Below are positions 1 through 7,310 of a DNA stretch of 10,000 nucleotides, in pieces. The notes beneath the pieces were generated by a model. It ran no database searches. It saw only the letters and a list, made by a program, of their open reading frames with translations, and had not been told where the DNA came from. Origin of the DNA: Rheinheimera sp. (lineage in GTDB: Bacteria > Pseudomonadota > Gammaproteobacteria > Enterobacterales > Alteromonadaceae). The stretch is taken from NCBI RefSeq assembly GCF_020217005.1, contig NZ_JAIWOI010000111.1, positions 1 through 10,000 on the forward strand. The letters run 5' to 3'. Numbering within the stretch: position 1 is the first letter of the stretch; each line of letters starts with the position of its first letter. Position numbers and translations under genes: made by a program.

Positions 1-295
1 GTTTCAGACCGAGTTCAGTAGCAAAAGCCCAACGTAATTCCAATGGCGATAAATACGGATCCGGAATATAGGCAATTTTCCAGTCATCCGGCGCTTCATT
101 CATCAACTTACGGCACAACATTGTTTTGCCTGTACCCACTTCGCCTGTCACTTTAATAAAACCTTCACCGACATTTAAGGCAGTGGTCAGCACTTGCATG
201 GCTTCATGGTGCTGAGGCAAATTCACATAAAACGCCGTGTTTGGTGTCAGACTAAAAGGGCTTTGCTGTAAACCAAAGTGGCGTAAATACAACAT
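1..295 (-). CDS. mshM: MshM, ExeA-like AAA ATPase of MSHA pilus biogenesis (partial, N-terminal 98 residues)
   Basis: This is the first 98 codons of a gene that continues past the left edge. The start ATG lies 2 bases after the mshL stop codon (TGA-TT-ATG), so it belongs to the same operon. The protein opens with MLYLRHFGLQQSPFSLTPNT, a start typical of the MshM/ExeA/GspA ATPase family. A Walker A motif, GEVGTGKT, is at residues 51-58. Family members are cytoplasmic or inner-membrane-linked AAA ATPases; ExeA helps place the secretin, and by analogy MshM is thought to serve secretin MshL. Walker B, sensor motifs and any C-terminal peptidoglycan-binding domain fall outside the window, so they cannot be checked. 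No strong Shine-Dalgarno sequence precedes the start, which suggests translation coupled to mshL. Confidence 0.93.
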   Translation of the reverse strand, partial: MLYLRHFGLQQSPFSLTPNTAFYVNLPQHHEAMQVLTTALNVGEGFIKVTGEVGTGKTMLCRKLMNEAPDDWKIAYIPDPYLSPLELRWAFATELGLK

Positions 296-297
296 AA

Positions 298-1989
298 TCA
301 GTTCTTCGGATACCATTGGTCGATCAAATCGGCAGATTGCTTCAGCTGTTGCTGCATGGCTCCGCTGGACGATACCGTAGGTTTGATCAAAATAATCAGC
401 TCTTTTTTCCGCTCGACTTTGCTGATGCTGGTAAAGAGTTTTCCAAATAAAGGTACGGAACCCAGCACCGGTACTTTGGATTCGTTGTCGCTGATGGTGG
501 ATTGCATTAAGCCACCAATCACCACAATTTCTCCATTACGGGCTTTGATAATGGTATCGGACTCACGGATATTGGTTTGAGCTGAAGGCAAAGTATAGGA
601 ACTGGTGCCTCCCAGGTTAATGGACTTGCTCAATTCATTGGTCTCTGACACAGACGGATGCACATGTAAAATCACGTCACCATCCACATTAATCTGTGGC
701 GTGACATCCAAAGCTATACCGGAAAAAAATGGTTCCAGCTCCGGAATAGGCACATCTCTGGTAATGCCTGTTCCAGTACCCGTTGTATCTGTCAGGTTAG
801 AGCTACTGTTGACACCAGTGACATAATATTCGTCTGAACCTACTTTGATCACTGCTTTCTGGTTATTAATAGCCGTGACACGGGGGCTAGACAGCACCTG
901 AGCGTTGCCTTGAGTTTCCAGCAGATTAATAACGCCGCTAAAGTCATCGCCTTCAAAACCTATACTGCCTAAACCACCGATTTGAGCGGTAATATTGTTG
1001 CCAAGATTAAAGCTGTTATTGCTGAAACTGATGTCCGTTGATCCAATAGTGCCTGCTATTTTGCTCCAGTTAATACCTTGCTGATAATCATCATTCAGAG
1101 TGACCTCAATGATTTTCACCTCCAGTATGACCTGACGTTGTAAGCTGGCTTCCGTTTGGCCTAAATAGGCTCTTACGGCTTCTATTTCAGCCGGTAAGCC
1201 CCGCACTGTGACTAAGCCCGCCTGCGGACTGACAACCACAGCCCTGTCAGGACCCGAGCCCATCACGCCGGTGATTGCTTCTTTTAAATCTTTCCAGAAA
1301 TCAGTTTCACTGCTGCTATGTACTGAACTACCGTTACCTTGGCCATTTTGGCTGTTTTGGCCGTTCTGATTCGTACCATTCTGATTGGAGTTATTCTGGT
1401 TATTATTCTGACCACTATTCTGGCCGTTATTGTTGGAGTTGCTGCTATTGCCCTGAGACGAGGAAATGCCACCTGCTGTGACAGAAATTGAAGAGCTGCC
1501 GGAACGTTGCATCAGCAAATAATTCACCGGAATGGTTTCAGTACGTAAGCCACCTGGCATAATTTTATAAATAGAGCCTTGTTGCTGTATATGATAACCA
1601 TACAACTGCTCAATAACGGCAAAAGCCTCGTTTAACGTAACCTGTTTTAAATCCAGCGTTATTTGTCCTGTAACCGCAGGATGAATAGCAACACTGTACT
1701 CAGTGTCTGCAACCAAAGAAGTGAAAAAGTCCGCGACATCGACATTCGCAGCAGCCACATTAAAGCGCTGTTGGATCAGCTGTGCCTGTTGCATAGGGCT
1801 GGTCAGGGCTAACAAATCCTGAGTCACACTATCTGGCACGGCCAATGTGGCCGGTTGTTGCTGGCTTTGTTGTTCAGCCAGGGCAGCTTTGGCCTGTGCA
1901 GGAATCTTAGTCTCCTGCATCCCCTGACAAGCAGCTAAACCTAAGCTGATGAAAGCTAACGTGAAGTAGTTTTTGTTAAAATAATTCAT
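298..1989 (-). CDS. mshL: MshL, outer-membrane secretin of the MSHA type IV pilus
   Basis: This 563-residue protein should form the multimeric outer-membrane pore through which the MSHA pilus emerges. A lipoprotein signal is visible: a hydrophobic stretch ending in the lipobox LAAC, with the acylated cysteine at residue 21. Residues about 75-145 form a short secretin N-terminal (STN-like) domain. Residues about 162-228 are a Ser/Asn/Gln/Gly-rich linker, and about 245-285 look like an N1/KH-like secretin subdomain. The secretin core runs from about 287 to 540. It includes VLSSPRV (365-371) and the C-terminal signature VPVLGSVPLFGKLF (506-519), followed by ELIILIKPTV, the usual end of the beta-barrel domain. 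The start overlaps the mshK stop by 4 bases (ATGA), a sign of coupled translation. Length and gene order fit MshL of Vibrio and Shewanella. Confidence 0.96.
   Translation of the reverse strand: MNYFNKNYFTLAFISLGLAACQGMQETKIPAQAKAALAEQQSQQQPATLAVPDSVTQDLLALTSPMQQAQLIQQRFNVAAANVDVADFFTSLVADTEYSVAIHPAVTGQITLDLKQVTLNEAFAVIEQLYGYHIQQQGSIYKIMPGGLRTETIPVNYLLMQRSGSSSISVTAGGISSSQGNSSNSNNNGQNSGQNNNQNNSNQNGTNQNGQNSQNGQGNGSSVHSSSETDFWKDLKEAITGVMGSGPDRAVVVSPQAGLVTVRGLPAEIEAVRAYLGQTEASLQRQVILEVKIIEVTLNDDYQQGINWSKIAGTIGSTDISFSNNSFNLGNNITAQIGGLGSIGFEGDDFSGVINLLETQGNAQVLSSPRVTAINNQKAVIKVGSDEYYVTGVNSSSNLTDTTGTGTGITRDVPIPELEPFFSGIALDVTPQINVDGDVILHVHPSVSETNELSKSINLGGTSSYTLPSAQTNIRESDTIIKARNGEIVVIGGLMQSTISDNESKVPVLGSVPLFGKLFTSISKVERKKELIILIKPTVSSSGAMQQQLKQSADLIDQWYPKN
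1333..1449 (-). repeat. Asn/Gln/Gly/Ser low-complexity linker coding tract within mshL
   Basis: The tract encodes MshL residues 181-219, made only of Asn, Gln, Gly and Ser apart from one Thr; 18 of the 39 are Asn. The DNA consists of imperfect short units built around AAT/AAC and CAG/CAA codons, not an exact tandem repeat. It separates the N-terminal STN-like domain from the secretin core, so it is probably a flexible, hydrophilic periplasmic linker. Its repetitive codons could allow length change by slippage. Confidence 0.75.
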
Positions 1990-2318
1990 TGAGTTTTCAT
2001 CGCTTTAAACAAATTTAAGGTTAAACGTTCATTTGCTCTCTGTAGCACCACTTGTTGACGATTGATACTCAGGACCTGATAGCCTTCAATTTCATCGCCT
2101 TGTTTCACGGATACGCCGTTAATCAAAGCCATATGCTCTCCCTGCACTTGTTTGATCAAACCCAGCCTGAATTTAACATTGGGTTCTGTCACTTCAGTAT
2201 CTACTTCAGACAGAGCTGCAGCTTCGATCATGGCAGCATCAGGCCTGGTCGGGTCCGATGCCGACTGCGCCGCACAGCTAAGAATCAAACACAGGCTACA
2301 GCTTAATATAACTTTCAT
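1986..2318 (-). CDS. mshK: MshK, small periplasmic MSHA biogenesis protein (PilP/GspC-like)
   Basis: This protein of 110 residues has a hydrophobic N-terminal signal (VILSCSLCLILSCAAQSA) followed by DPTRP, the short motif typical of MshK. The mature C-terminal half (LGLIKQVQGEHMALING ... GDEIEGYQVLSINRQQVVLQ) resembles the homology region of PilP and GspC, which link the inner-membrane platform to the secretin; that role is inferred here. The ATG at 2318 is preferred because GTGAG sits 5 bases upstream. A GTG at 2324, two codons earlier, is an in-frame alternative with no better ribosome site. ILSC within the signal resembles a weak lipobox, so a lipoprotein cannot be excluded. The gene overlaps mshJ by 23 bases and mshL by 4 bases. 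Confidence 0.88.
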   Translation of the reverse strand: MKVILSCSLCLILSCAAQSASDPTRPDAAMIEAAALSEVDTEVTEPNVKFRLGLIKQVQGEHMALINGVSVKQGDEIEGYQVLSINRQQVVLQRANERLTLNLFKAMKTQ

Positions 2319-2946
2319 TGTCACTCACTGTCAGTAAATGCAGGGTCAGCTCTGCATCTGGATATTCTGTCACTTTGTAGTCAATACTTTGCCAGCCTAA
2401 TGACCAGGACAACGCATCCAGCCGGGTTAACACCTCAGCTAAGGAAAAATAGTCTCCCGTTAAGACCACTACAGTTGAATGCTGGTAAATCACAGCTTTA
2501 TTGTCGGTACCTTGTTCTGCAAAGGTTAAAGGCACAGGAGGTTTGGCAAGCACAGACTTCATTTTAACTTTATTACTGCTTTTAAGTACGTCCTGTAACA
2601 CCAGCGCCATACGCTCAGAGCCGATAAAATAACTGGTCAGCTTTGAAATTTGTTGCTGCAACTGCTGTTCCTGGCTACGCAACATGTCCAGCTCTTTTCG
2701 AAAATTGCCATCAATATCCACTCCAGCTTGTTGCTGCAAAGAGACTAAAGTTGCCTGTTGTTGCTGCAAAGTGTTGCTGGCACCGAGAATTTGTTGCTCC
2801 ACTTTTCTCAGATTTTCAAAAGCAGGGATCAAAGATTGAAACATAAACAACCACAGACAGACCAACAGGCTACCTATCAATGCACTGTATTTTTCCCGTT
2901 GTTTGAGTGCCTTAAAACGTTCAGACAACTGTTGCCAGGCGCTCAT
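2296..2946 (-). CDS. mshJ: MshJ, inner-membrane assembly protein (PilO/GspM-like)
   Basis: This protein of 216 residues has the layout of the PilO/GspM group: a short cytoplasmic N terminus, one membrane helix at about 21-41, a Gln-rich coiled coil at about 45-106, and a periplasmic alpha/beta domain at about 110-205. It should pair with the PilN-like protein encoded just upstream to form the alignment subcomplex of the pilus machine. The ATG overlaps the upstream stop as ATGA, and a good Shine-Dalgarno sequence (GGAGG, 7 bases before the start at 2954-2958) supports this start. The assignment rests on gene position and architecture more than on sharp motifs, because this family diverges quickly. 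Confidence 0.9.
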   Translation of the reverse strand: MSAWQQLSERFKALKQREKYSALIGSLLVCLWLFMFQSLIPAFENLRKVEQQILGASNTLQQQQATLVSLQQQAGVDIDGNFRKELDMLRSQEQQLQQQISKLTSYFIGSERMALVLQDVLKSSNKVKMKSVLAKPPVPLTFAEQGTDNKAVIYQHSTVVVLTGDYFSLAEVLTRLDALSWSLGWQSIDYKVTEYPDAELTLHLLTVSDNESYIKL

Positions 2947-3557
2947 GGTTTAGCCTCCGCCACACCCTCTGTCGGCGAGGAAGAAGTAACCTTAAACACC
3001 AGTGCTTCAGTTTTATCCGTTTGCTTTATTTCAAACTGAGAAAAACTATGCCCTTTAAAAAATGCCGTATCACTTAAACGACTCAGCCATTTAGGTAACA
3101 ATTCAGCCTGAGTGACATAACCACTAAACTGGCTAGATGTTGCATTTAAACTAAAGCTACTCAGCCAGAAACCATCTGGGTCTATGTTCGCAAGATACTG
3201 AAATACCGGAGAATATTGCACTGAAGTCTTACGTTGTTCATTTTGTACAAATAGCAGCAACTTTTGTTTCTGCGCAATGATCTGGTTCAGCTCAGTGCGC
3301 TGCTTTACCAGTTCAGGTGCAGGTTGGCGGTTACCGAGAGTCTGTTGTAACTGGGCTAATTCCTGAGTTTGTGTTTTGACTTGCTGTTGCAAAGCTGCAA
3401 GTTGTTTTTGTTTTGATTCAGTGTGCATAGTCAAAACAAAACCTGCCAACAACAGAACAGCACAAAGGCCTAAGGTACTGCTGACTAACAGCTTTAAACT
3501 GATTTTTTCTTTAACCGGCTGTAAGGCCGTCACATAGAGATTAACCCGCAGCTTCAA
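2943..3557 (-). CDS. mshI2: MshI2, inner-membrane PilN-like MSHA biogenesis protein
   Basis: The 204-residue protein begins KLRVNLY, matching the hallmark INL-type N terminus of PilN proteins, by which PilN binds the groove of PilM. A single membrane helix covers about residues 22-44, followed by a Gln-rich coiled coil (about 45-110) and a periplasmic domain (about 115-190) containing the PilN-like GFWLSSFSL and FSGYV. It probably forms a heterodimer with the MshJ product and anchors MshI to the membrane. The start codon is TTG at 3557, supported by a perfect GGAGGT 5 bases upstream inside the end of mshI; no in-frame ATG fits the N-terminal motif. The coding regions overlap mshI by 17 bases and mshJ by 4. 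The name MshI2 follows usage in related bacteria; PilN-domain protein is equally apt. Confidence 0.87.
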   Translation of the reverse strand: MKLRVNLYVTALQPVKEKISLKLLVSSTLGLCAVLLLAGFVLTMHTESKQKQLAALQQQVKTQTQELAQLQQTLGNRQPAPELVKQRTELNQIIAQKQKLLLFVQNEQRKTSVQYSPVFQYLANIDPDGFWLSSFSLNATSSQFSGYVTQAELLPKWLSRLSDTAFFKGHSFSQFEIKQTDKTEALVFKVTSSSPTEGVAEAKP

Positions 3558-4503
3558 GGTTTACCTCCATTTGTGCACAAAGAGGTTCAATAGCGCCAGC
3601 CAACGCCAGCCAATACTGACCAAACTGTTCGGCTGATATCTGCACTCTGATGTCTTTGGCGGATACAGCAAATACCTGAGAAAAACCATTCTGTATAAAC
3701 AATTGCACTATGTCAGCCTGATTCGAGTTGGCTAAAAGCAATGCAATTTCCCGGACAGGAGCCTGTTTCAACTGACCTTCGAAGTAATCAATAGACCTTT
3801 GCAGCTCCAGCAATAAATTATCAAACACACCTTGCTGTAATTCGTCCACACTGAACTGGTCCAGACGATTAAATCCCCGCAGGCGTCTGGAGAAACACAA
3901 ATGGCCCTGCTGCATGATTTGTACCGCCAAATCCTGTCCCGGCTGGTGCGACACCAGCATCATGGCTTGTTCTTTAACAGGTAATAAATTTCTGGCCAAC
4001 CATTCTTCCGGCTGGATCCCAACTAAATTCAGTTTATTTTGTACGAACAAGGCAACTATATCCGCCAACCAGCTTTTGGAACTGACAACGACATTCACTT
4101 TGACGCCCTGCATTTGATTCTGTAAAGGCAAATCCAGATAGTCCAGCACCATATCATCATCAGGCAAGGTGACTAAGTCTTTAATAGTCCAGGGTAAAGC
4201 CAGCGATATTTCTTCATCCGGCACAGCAGGTTTATCGATCTGCAAAACCATATAACGTTCAGGTGGTATAACTAAAGTGCATTGACACTCAGCAGGTATT
4301 TTTGCCGCCAGGCTTTTAAATGCGGCTGATAGTTGCACCAGTGAACTGAATTGCTCATGGAAGACCTGCTCGACCTTTTGTGCGGTTTCGGATTGCTGAC
4401 CGACCACGACAAGCTTTAGACTATTGGCCGACAAATGAAACCCGGCGAAGGAAGTGCCAGGTTTTTTAGTGAATTTAAGATGCGCCAATAGCTTTGTTAA
4501 CAT
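3541..4503 (-). CDS. mshI: MshI, cytoplasmic PilM-like actin-fold protein of MSHA biogenesis
   Basis: This 320-residue protein is the first gene of the msh run in this window. It has no signal peptide or membrane helix, as expected for a cytoplasmic PilM/GspL-type protein that binds the N terminus of its PilN-like partner. The segment FAGFHLSANSLKLVVV (19-34) corresponds to the first nucleotide-phosphate loop of actin-fold proteins (typically GIDIG..S.K), but the usual Asp is His, so nucleotide binding may be weak or lost. Further family-like stretches are TLVIPPERYMVLQIDKP (76-92) and LLLELQRSIDYFEGQL (231-246). The ATG at 4503 lacks a clear Shine-Dalgarno sequence; AGGCAG lies about 11 bases upstream. 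The 3' end overlaps mshI2. Confidence 0.9.
   Translation of the reverse strand: MLTKLLAHLKFTKKPGTSFAGFHLSANSLKLVVVGQQSETAQKVEQVFHEQFSSLVQLSAAFKSLAAKIPAECQCTLVIPPERYMVLQIDKPAVPDEEISLALPWTIKDLVTLPDDDMVLDYLDLPLQNQMQGVKVNVVVSSKSWLADIVALFVQNKLNLVGIQPEEWLARNLLPVKEQAMMLVSHQPGQDLAVQIMQQGHLCFSRRLRGFNRLDQFSVDELQQGVFDNLLLELQRSIDYFEGQLKQAPVREIALLLANSNQADIVQLFIQNGFSQVFAVSAKDIRVQISAEQFGQYWLALAGAIEPLCAQMEVNLEAAG
3563..3568 (-). promoter_or_regulatory. Strong ribosome binding site deciding the TTG start of mshI2
   Basis: GGAGGT read on the minus strand lies 5 bases before the TTG at 3557 and inside the last codons of mshI. Its match to the anti-Shine-Dalgarno sequence explains how a TTG start can be used and fixes the N terminus as (M)KLRVNLY. 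Confidence 0.8.
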
Positions 4504-4607
4504 AAGGGAAAATACTGCCTACTGTTCTTTCTTATAGTATTGTAACGCCAAATTAGCATGAAAACGATAAAAATGATAAAAAATTCGTTCCAAATTTACA
4601 ATTTATT
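4504..4607. promoter_or_regulatory. Divergent AT-rich intergenic region, likely msh operon promoter
   Basis: This 104-base AT-rich gap separates the divergent starts of mshI (minus) and the PLP enzyme gene (plus), so it should carry promoters for both. On the minus strand TATAAG (4531-4536) is a reasonable -10 element, with TACAAT (4539-4544) as an alternative; neither has a good -35 hexamer at 17-18 bases. On the plus strand no convincing sigma-70 pair and no Shine-Dalgarno sequence is visible. Repeated ATAAAAAT-like runs at about 4566-4584 could reflect curved DNA or a UP-like element. Confidence 0.35.
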
Positions 4608-5525
4608 ATGAAAATAAATACAGCACCACACTGGCAAAAGGTTTCACATCCTCTTCTGTCGCAGCATCAGACCGAACTCTGGGTGCGTTATACGCCCTCC
4701 GACAACCCCGATATATCCGGCAACAAGTTACTGAAACTAAAATACCAGCTGGAGCTGGCGCTGCAACAAAAATATCAGGGCTTGTTAACTTTTGGCGGTG
4801 CCTTTTCTAATCATCTACTGGCGACTGCGGCAGCTGCTGCCGAAAATAACCTGAAAAGCCTGGGTATAGTTCGTGGTGAAGAAGCTGACAAAGGCAATCC
4901 TACTTTAGCCATGTGTCAGTCATATGGCATGCAACTGCTCCCTGTTAGCCGCAGTTTTTATCAACGACGCCATCTTCAGGACAGCATACAACAGTTAAGT
5001 CGTGAGTATCCTGGCTACCTGATTATTCCTGAAGGCGGTACTTGTGAAGCGGCAGTCAGAGGGGTAAGTGAACTTGATTTGCGCCATACACCCAATGGCC
5101 CCGCCTCTATGCTCCTTTGCGCTGTTGGCAGCGGCGGCACTATAGCCGGTTTAATCCAGGGCGCAGCGAATACAGCTGTTATAGGTATTGCAGTAGTAAA
5201 AGATCAACAACTGCCAGACAAAATCAACGCCTTGTTACCAGCGTCGTCGCAGAGATCAAATTGGAGATTAGTGCAGGCATTGCACCAGCCGGCTTATGGC
5301 CGCTTTGACCAGAAACTCTGGCAGTTTTGTCAGTCTTTCGCCGGGCAGGGCTTAGAGTTAGAGCCTATTTATACAGGTAAAGCTTTGTATTCAGTGTTTG
5401 AACTAATCAGAAGAGGTGATATTCCTCAAGGCAGCCGCCTGAGCTTTTATCACACCGGAGGTCTGCAAGCCCTCAAAGGACTCGCTTACCGGGGCCTTAT
5501 TCCGACAGCTGGTTTTGAGCGATAA
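4608..5525 (+). CDS. PLP-dependent enzyme, ACC deaminase/D-cysteine desulfhydrase family (probably desulfhydrase)
   Basis: The 305-residue protein belongs to fold-type II PLP enzymes. SGNKLLKLKY (37-46) carries the Schiff-base lysine K40. TFGGAFSNHLLATA (61-74) is the substrate-carboxylate loop, GSGGT (174-178) the PLP-phosphate loop, YTGK (255-258) and HTGG (282-285) the C-terminal active-site segments. True ACC deaminase has Glu and Leu (E295 and L322 in Pseudomonas UW4) at the positions that here are T256 and T283; hydroxyl residues there mark D-cysteine desulfhydrases. The likely reaction is therefore D-cysteine, or a related amino acid, to pyruvate, sulfide and ammonia. The exact substrate is inferred. 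The ATG has no obvious ribosome site. The 3' end overlaps that of csrD by 29 bases on the opposite strand, with no terminator between them. Confidence 0.88.
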   Translation: MKINTAPHWQKVSHPLLSQHQTELWVRYTPSDNPDISGNKLLKLKYQLELALQQKYQGLLTFGGAFSNHLLATAAAAAENNLKSLGIVRGEEADKGNPTLAMCQSYGMQLLPVSRSFYQRRHLQDSIQQLSREYPGYLIIPEGGTCEAAVRGVSELDLRHTPNGPASMLLCAVGSGGTIAGLIQGAANTAVIGIAVVKDQQLPDKINALLPASSQRSNWRLVQALHQPAYGRFDQKLWQFCQSFAGQGLELEPIYTGKALYSVFELIRRGDIPQGSRLSFYHTGGLQALKGLAYRGLIPTAGFER

Positions 5526-7305
5526 GCCTCGCCAGCGGCTGACTAAAGTAGTACCCCTGAGCCCCAGTCACCCCCAGTTTTTTCAGACATTGCCATTCCT
5601 GATCCTGTTCTACACCTGTTGCTATCACTTTAATATCTTTGCCAATACAAGATGCCAGTAAACCCCGGATAAAAAGTTGCTGTTCCAGCTGTTGATCGAT
5701 CCCCCGTATTACTGCTGGGTGAATTTTTAACATACGCACAGGTAATTCATCTGTATAGGGCGTGGCATCTAAACTTAAACCTACATGATCTACGATCAGT
5801 TCAAAGCCCCACTGCTGTAGTTGCAGCAGCTTTGGTTTCAGACTTTTGTATTGTTTGATTAAATGGTGTTCATGAAACTCAAGAGCCAAATGTTTGGCGA
5901 CAATGGCGCCAAGGCTCAGCTGTTGTTGCAACCAATGCCACCAGGCATCATCCAACAAAGACTGGGTATTTAAGTTCACGCTGCAACGGCAATACTCCAA
6001 TGCCTCAGTTTCACTCAGTCTGGCCACTTTGAGCAGCACATACTGGTCAATAGCACTGACTAAACCACAGTTCGCAGCCATAGGTAAAAACAGTGCGGCC
6101 GCCAATTTATCGCCATCACTGCTGGCAAGCCGCACCAGCACTTCATGCTGCAGCACATCATTGTCTTGCCAGGAAAAAACCGGCTGGAAACTCAGCATAA
6201 AACGATTTTCTTTCAGTGCATTATGCAATTCAGTCCGCCACCAGACCGAGCCTTTAATTTTAGGCTTTTGCGGATCATTAAAACCATAAGCCGCATTTGG
6301 CCCCTGTAACTGCGCGGTTTTTAATGCCATATCAGCTTCGGCCATCAGTTGATAGGAACTTTGTCCTTGCTGATACAACACAAAACCTATGTGGATCAGA
6401 TCAAAATCCTGACAGTCTTCAAAGAAATTCGCCTGACTCAATACATGGGCCATCCGGTCCCCTAACTGCTCAGCCTCTTTTCCACTGAGACCAGGCACTA
6501 ATAACACCAGATCATTGTCAGCCAGTCGCGCCAGCACTGCGTCAGGCCAGGCTGAAACCAGTTCGGCAATAAGCTCAACACAACCTCTTAAACGTTGTAA
6601 TTTAACCAAAACAGAGAGTGCAGGTTCAGGATGTGATAACTGCACTAAAAATACTGCACCGCTGGCCACTTCTGTGCTTTCTGTCAGATAGTGATTAAGG
6701 CGACTTTCAAAAAACACTCTGTTGCCTATAGCAAGCTCATGATCGACCAGGCCTTGTACCCGCACCAATTGACGGATTTCACTATCACGTTTTTGCCAGT
6801 TTTGTAGCTTGAGCAGCACCCTTTGTAGTTGAGTCGCAGGGTTAGTACCGGCATGGAAAGGTAACTCCAGATGACTAAGCAATAGCTGAATTTGTAACTC
6901 AAGTTGCTGCAACTCTTGCTTAAATTGCCGCTGGTAAGAGTGGATCCAAAATAGCCAGCCCAACCAGAGGGCAAAAGGCAGATTAAGCAGGACGTAATAT
7001 TGCATAGTCCAGCTTTGCGCCAATTCTGGTGACAAATGCAGAACCGGATTCGAACCGTCCAAAGCGATGAAGTCAGCCGCCTTGGCTGGAGGGCTATCCA
7101 GAAGTCTGAACTGACCTTGCTCGCTGATTAACCAGGATTGTTGCACCAGAGGCTGCAGTTGCAGCCATTGTTGCCATTGCCGCTGATGATGCTGCAGTTG
7201 TAACTGCCCAATGCCGTAAAAACTGATATTGACCAGCACAACCACCAGAACGCTCAACACAAGTTGCCATTGACGTTTTTTCTGCACTATCTGACTTAAC
7301 CACAT
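5497..7305 (-). CDS. csrD: CsrD/MshH, membrane protein with degenerate GGDEF and EAL domains
   Basis: CsrD speeds RNase E decay of the small RNAs CsrB/CsrC and so affects CsrA activity; the homologue by the msh locus is also called MshH. The start at 7305 is chosen because AAGGAG lies 5 bases upstream. A GTG at 7392 would add 29 residues but has no ribosome site. The resulting 602-residue protein has membrane helices at about 15-33 and 102-121 around a Gln-rich periplasmic segment, then a linker helix. The GGDEF-like domain (about 178-343) has ADND where GGDEF should be. The EAL-like domain (about 354-593) has EVL (388-390). There, DDFG is DHVG (506-509), KID is KIH (527-529) and the EGVE Glu is Thr (TGVE, 563-566). 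Loss of these metal and catalytic residues argues against cyclic-di-GMP synthesis or breakdown and fits a CsrD-like regulatory role. Confidence 0.88.
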   Translation of the reverse strand: MWLSQIVQKKRQWQLVLSVLVVVLVNISFYGIGQLQLQHHQRQWQQWLQLQPLVQQSWLISEQGQFRLLDSPPAKAADFIALDGSNPVLHLSPELAQSWTMQYYVLLNLPFALWLGWLFWIHSYQRQFKQELQQLELQIQLLLSHLELPFHAGTNPATQLQRVLLKLQNWQKRDSEIRQLVRVQGLVDHELAIGNRVFFESRLNHYLTESTEVASGAVFLVQLSHPEPALSVLVKLQRLRGCVELIAELVSAWPDAVLARLADNDLVLLVPGLSGKEAEQLGDRMAHVLSQANFFEDCQDFDLIHIGFVLYQQGQSSYQLMAEADMALKTAQLQGPNAAYGFNDPQKPKIKGSVWWRTELHNALKENRFMLSFQPVFSWQDNDVLQHEVLVRLASSDGDKLAAALFLPMAANCGLVSAIDQYVLLKVARLSETEALEYCRCSVNLNTQSLLDDAWWHWLQQQLSLGAIVAKHLALEFHEHHLIKQYKSLKPKLLQLQQWGFELIVDHVGLSLDATPYTDELPVRMLKIHPAVIRGIDQQLEQQLFIRGLLASCIGKDIKVIATGVEQDQEWQCLKKLGVTGAQGYYFSQPLARLIAQNQLSE

Positions 7306-7310
7306 CACAA

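Noticed and set aside
1333..1449. Possible CRISPR-like or exact tandem repeat array
   Set aside because: Units are short, imperfect and in phase with codons, with no spacers; it is a coding low-complexity tract.
1275..1481. Open frame of 68 codons on the plus strand across the Asn-rich tract
   Set aside because: It is the antisense of the low-complexity mshL linker, with a biased Tyr/Ser/Cys composition, and lies wholly inside a well-supported gene.
2758..3039. 93-codon open frame on the plus strand
   Set aside because: It crosses the mshJ/mshI2 junction antisense to both; both of those have clear domains and ribosome sites.
5894..6289. 131-codon open frame on the plus strand
   Set aside because: It is antisense to the EAL domain of csrD, shows no family resemblance, and has Ser/Cys-rich shadow composition.
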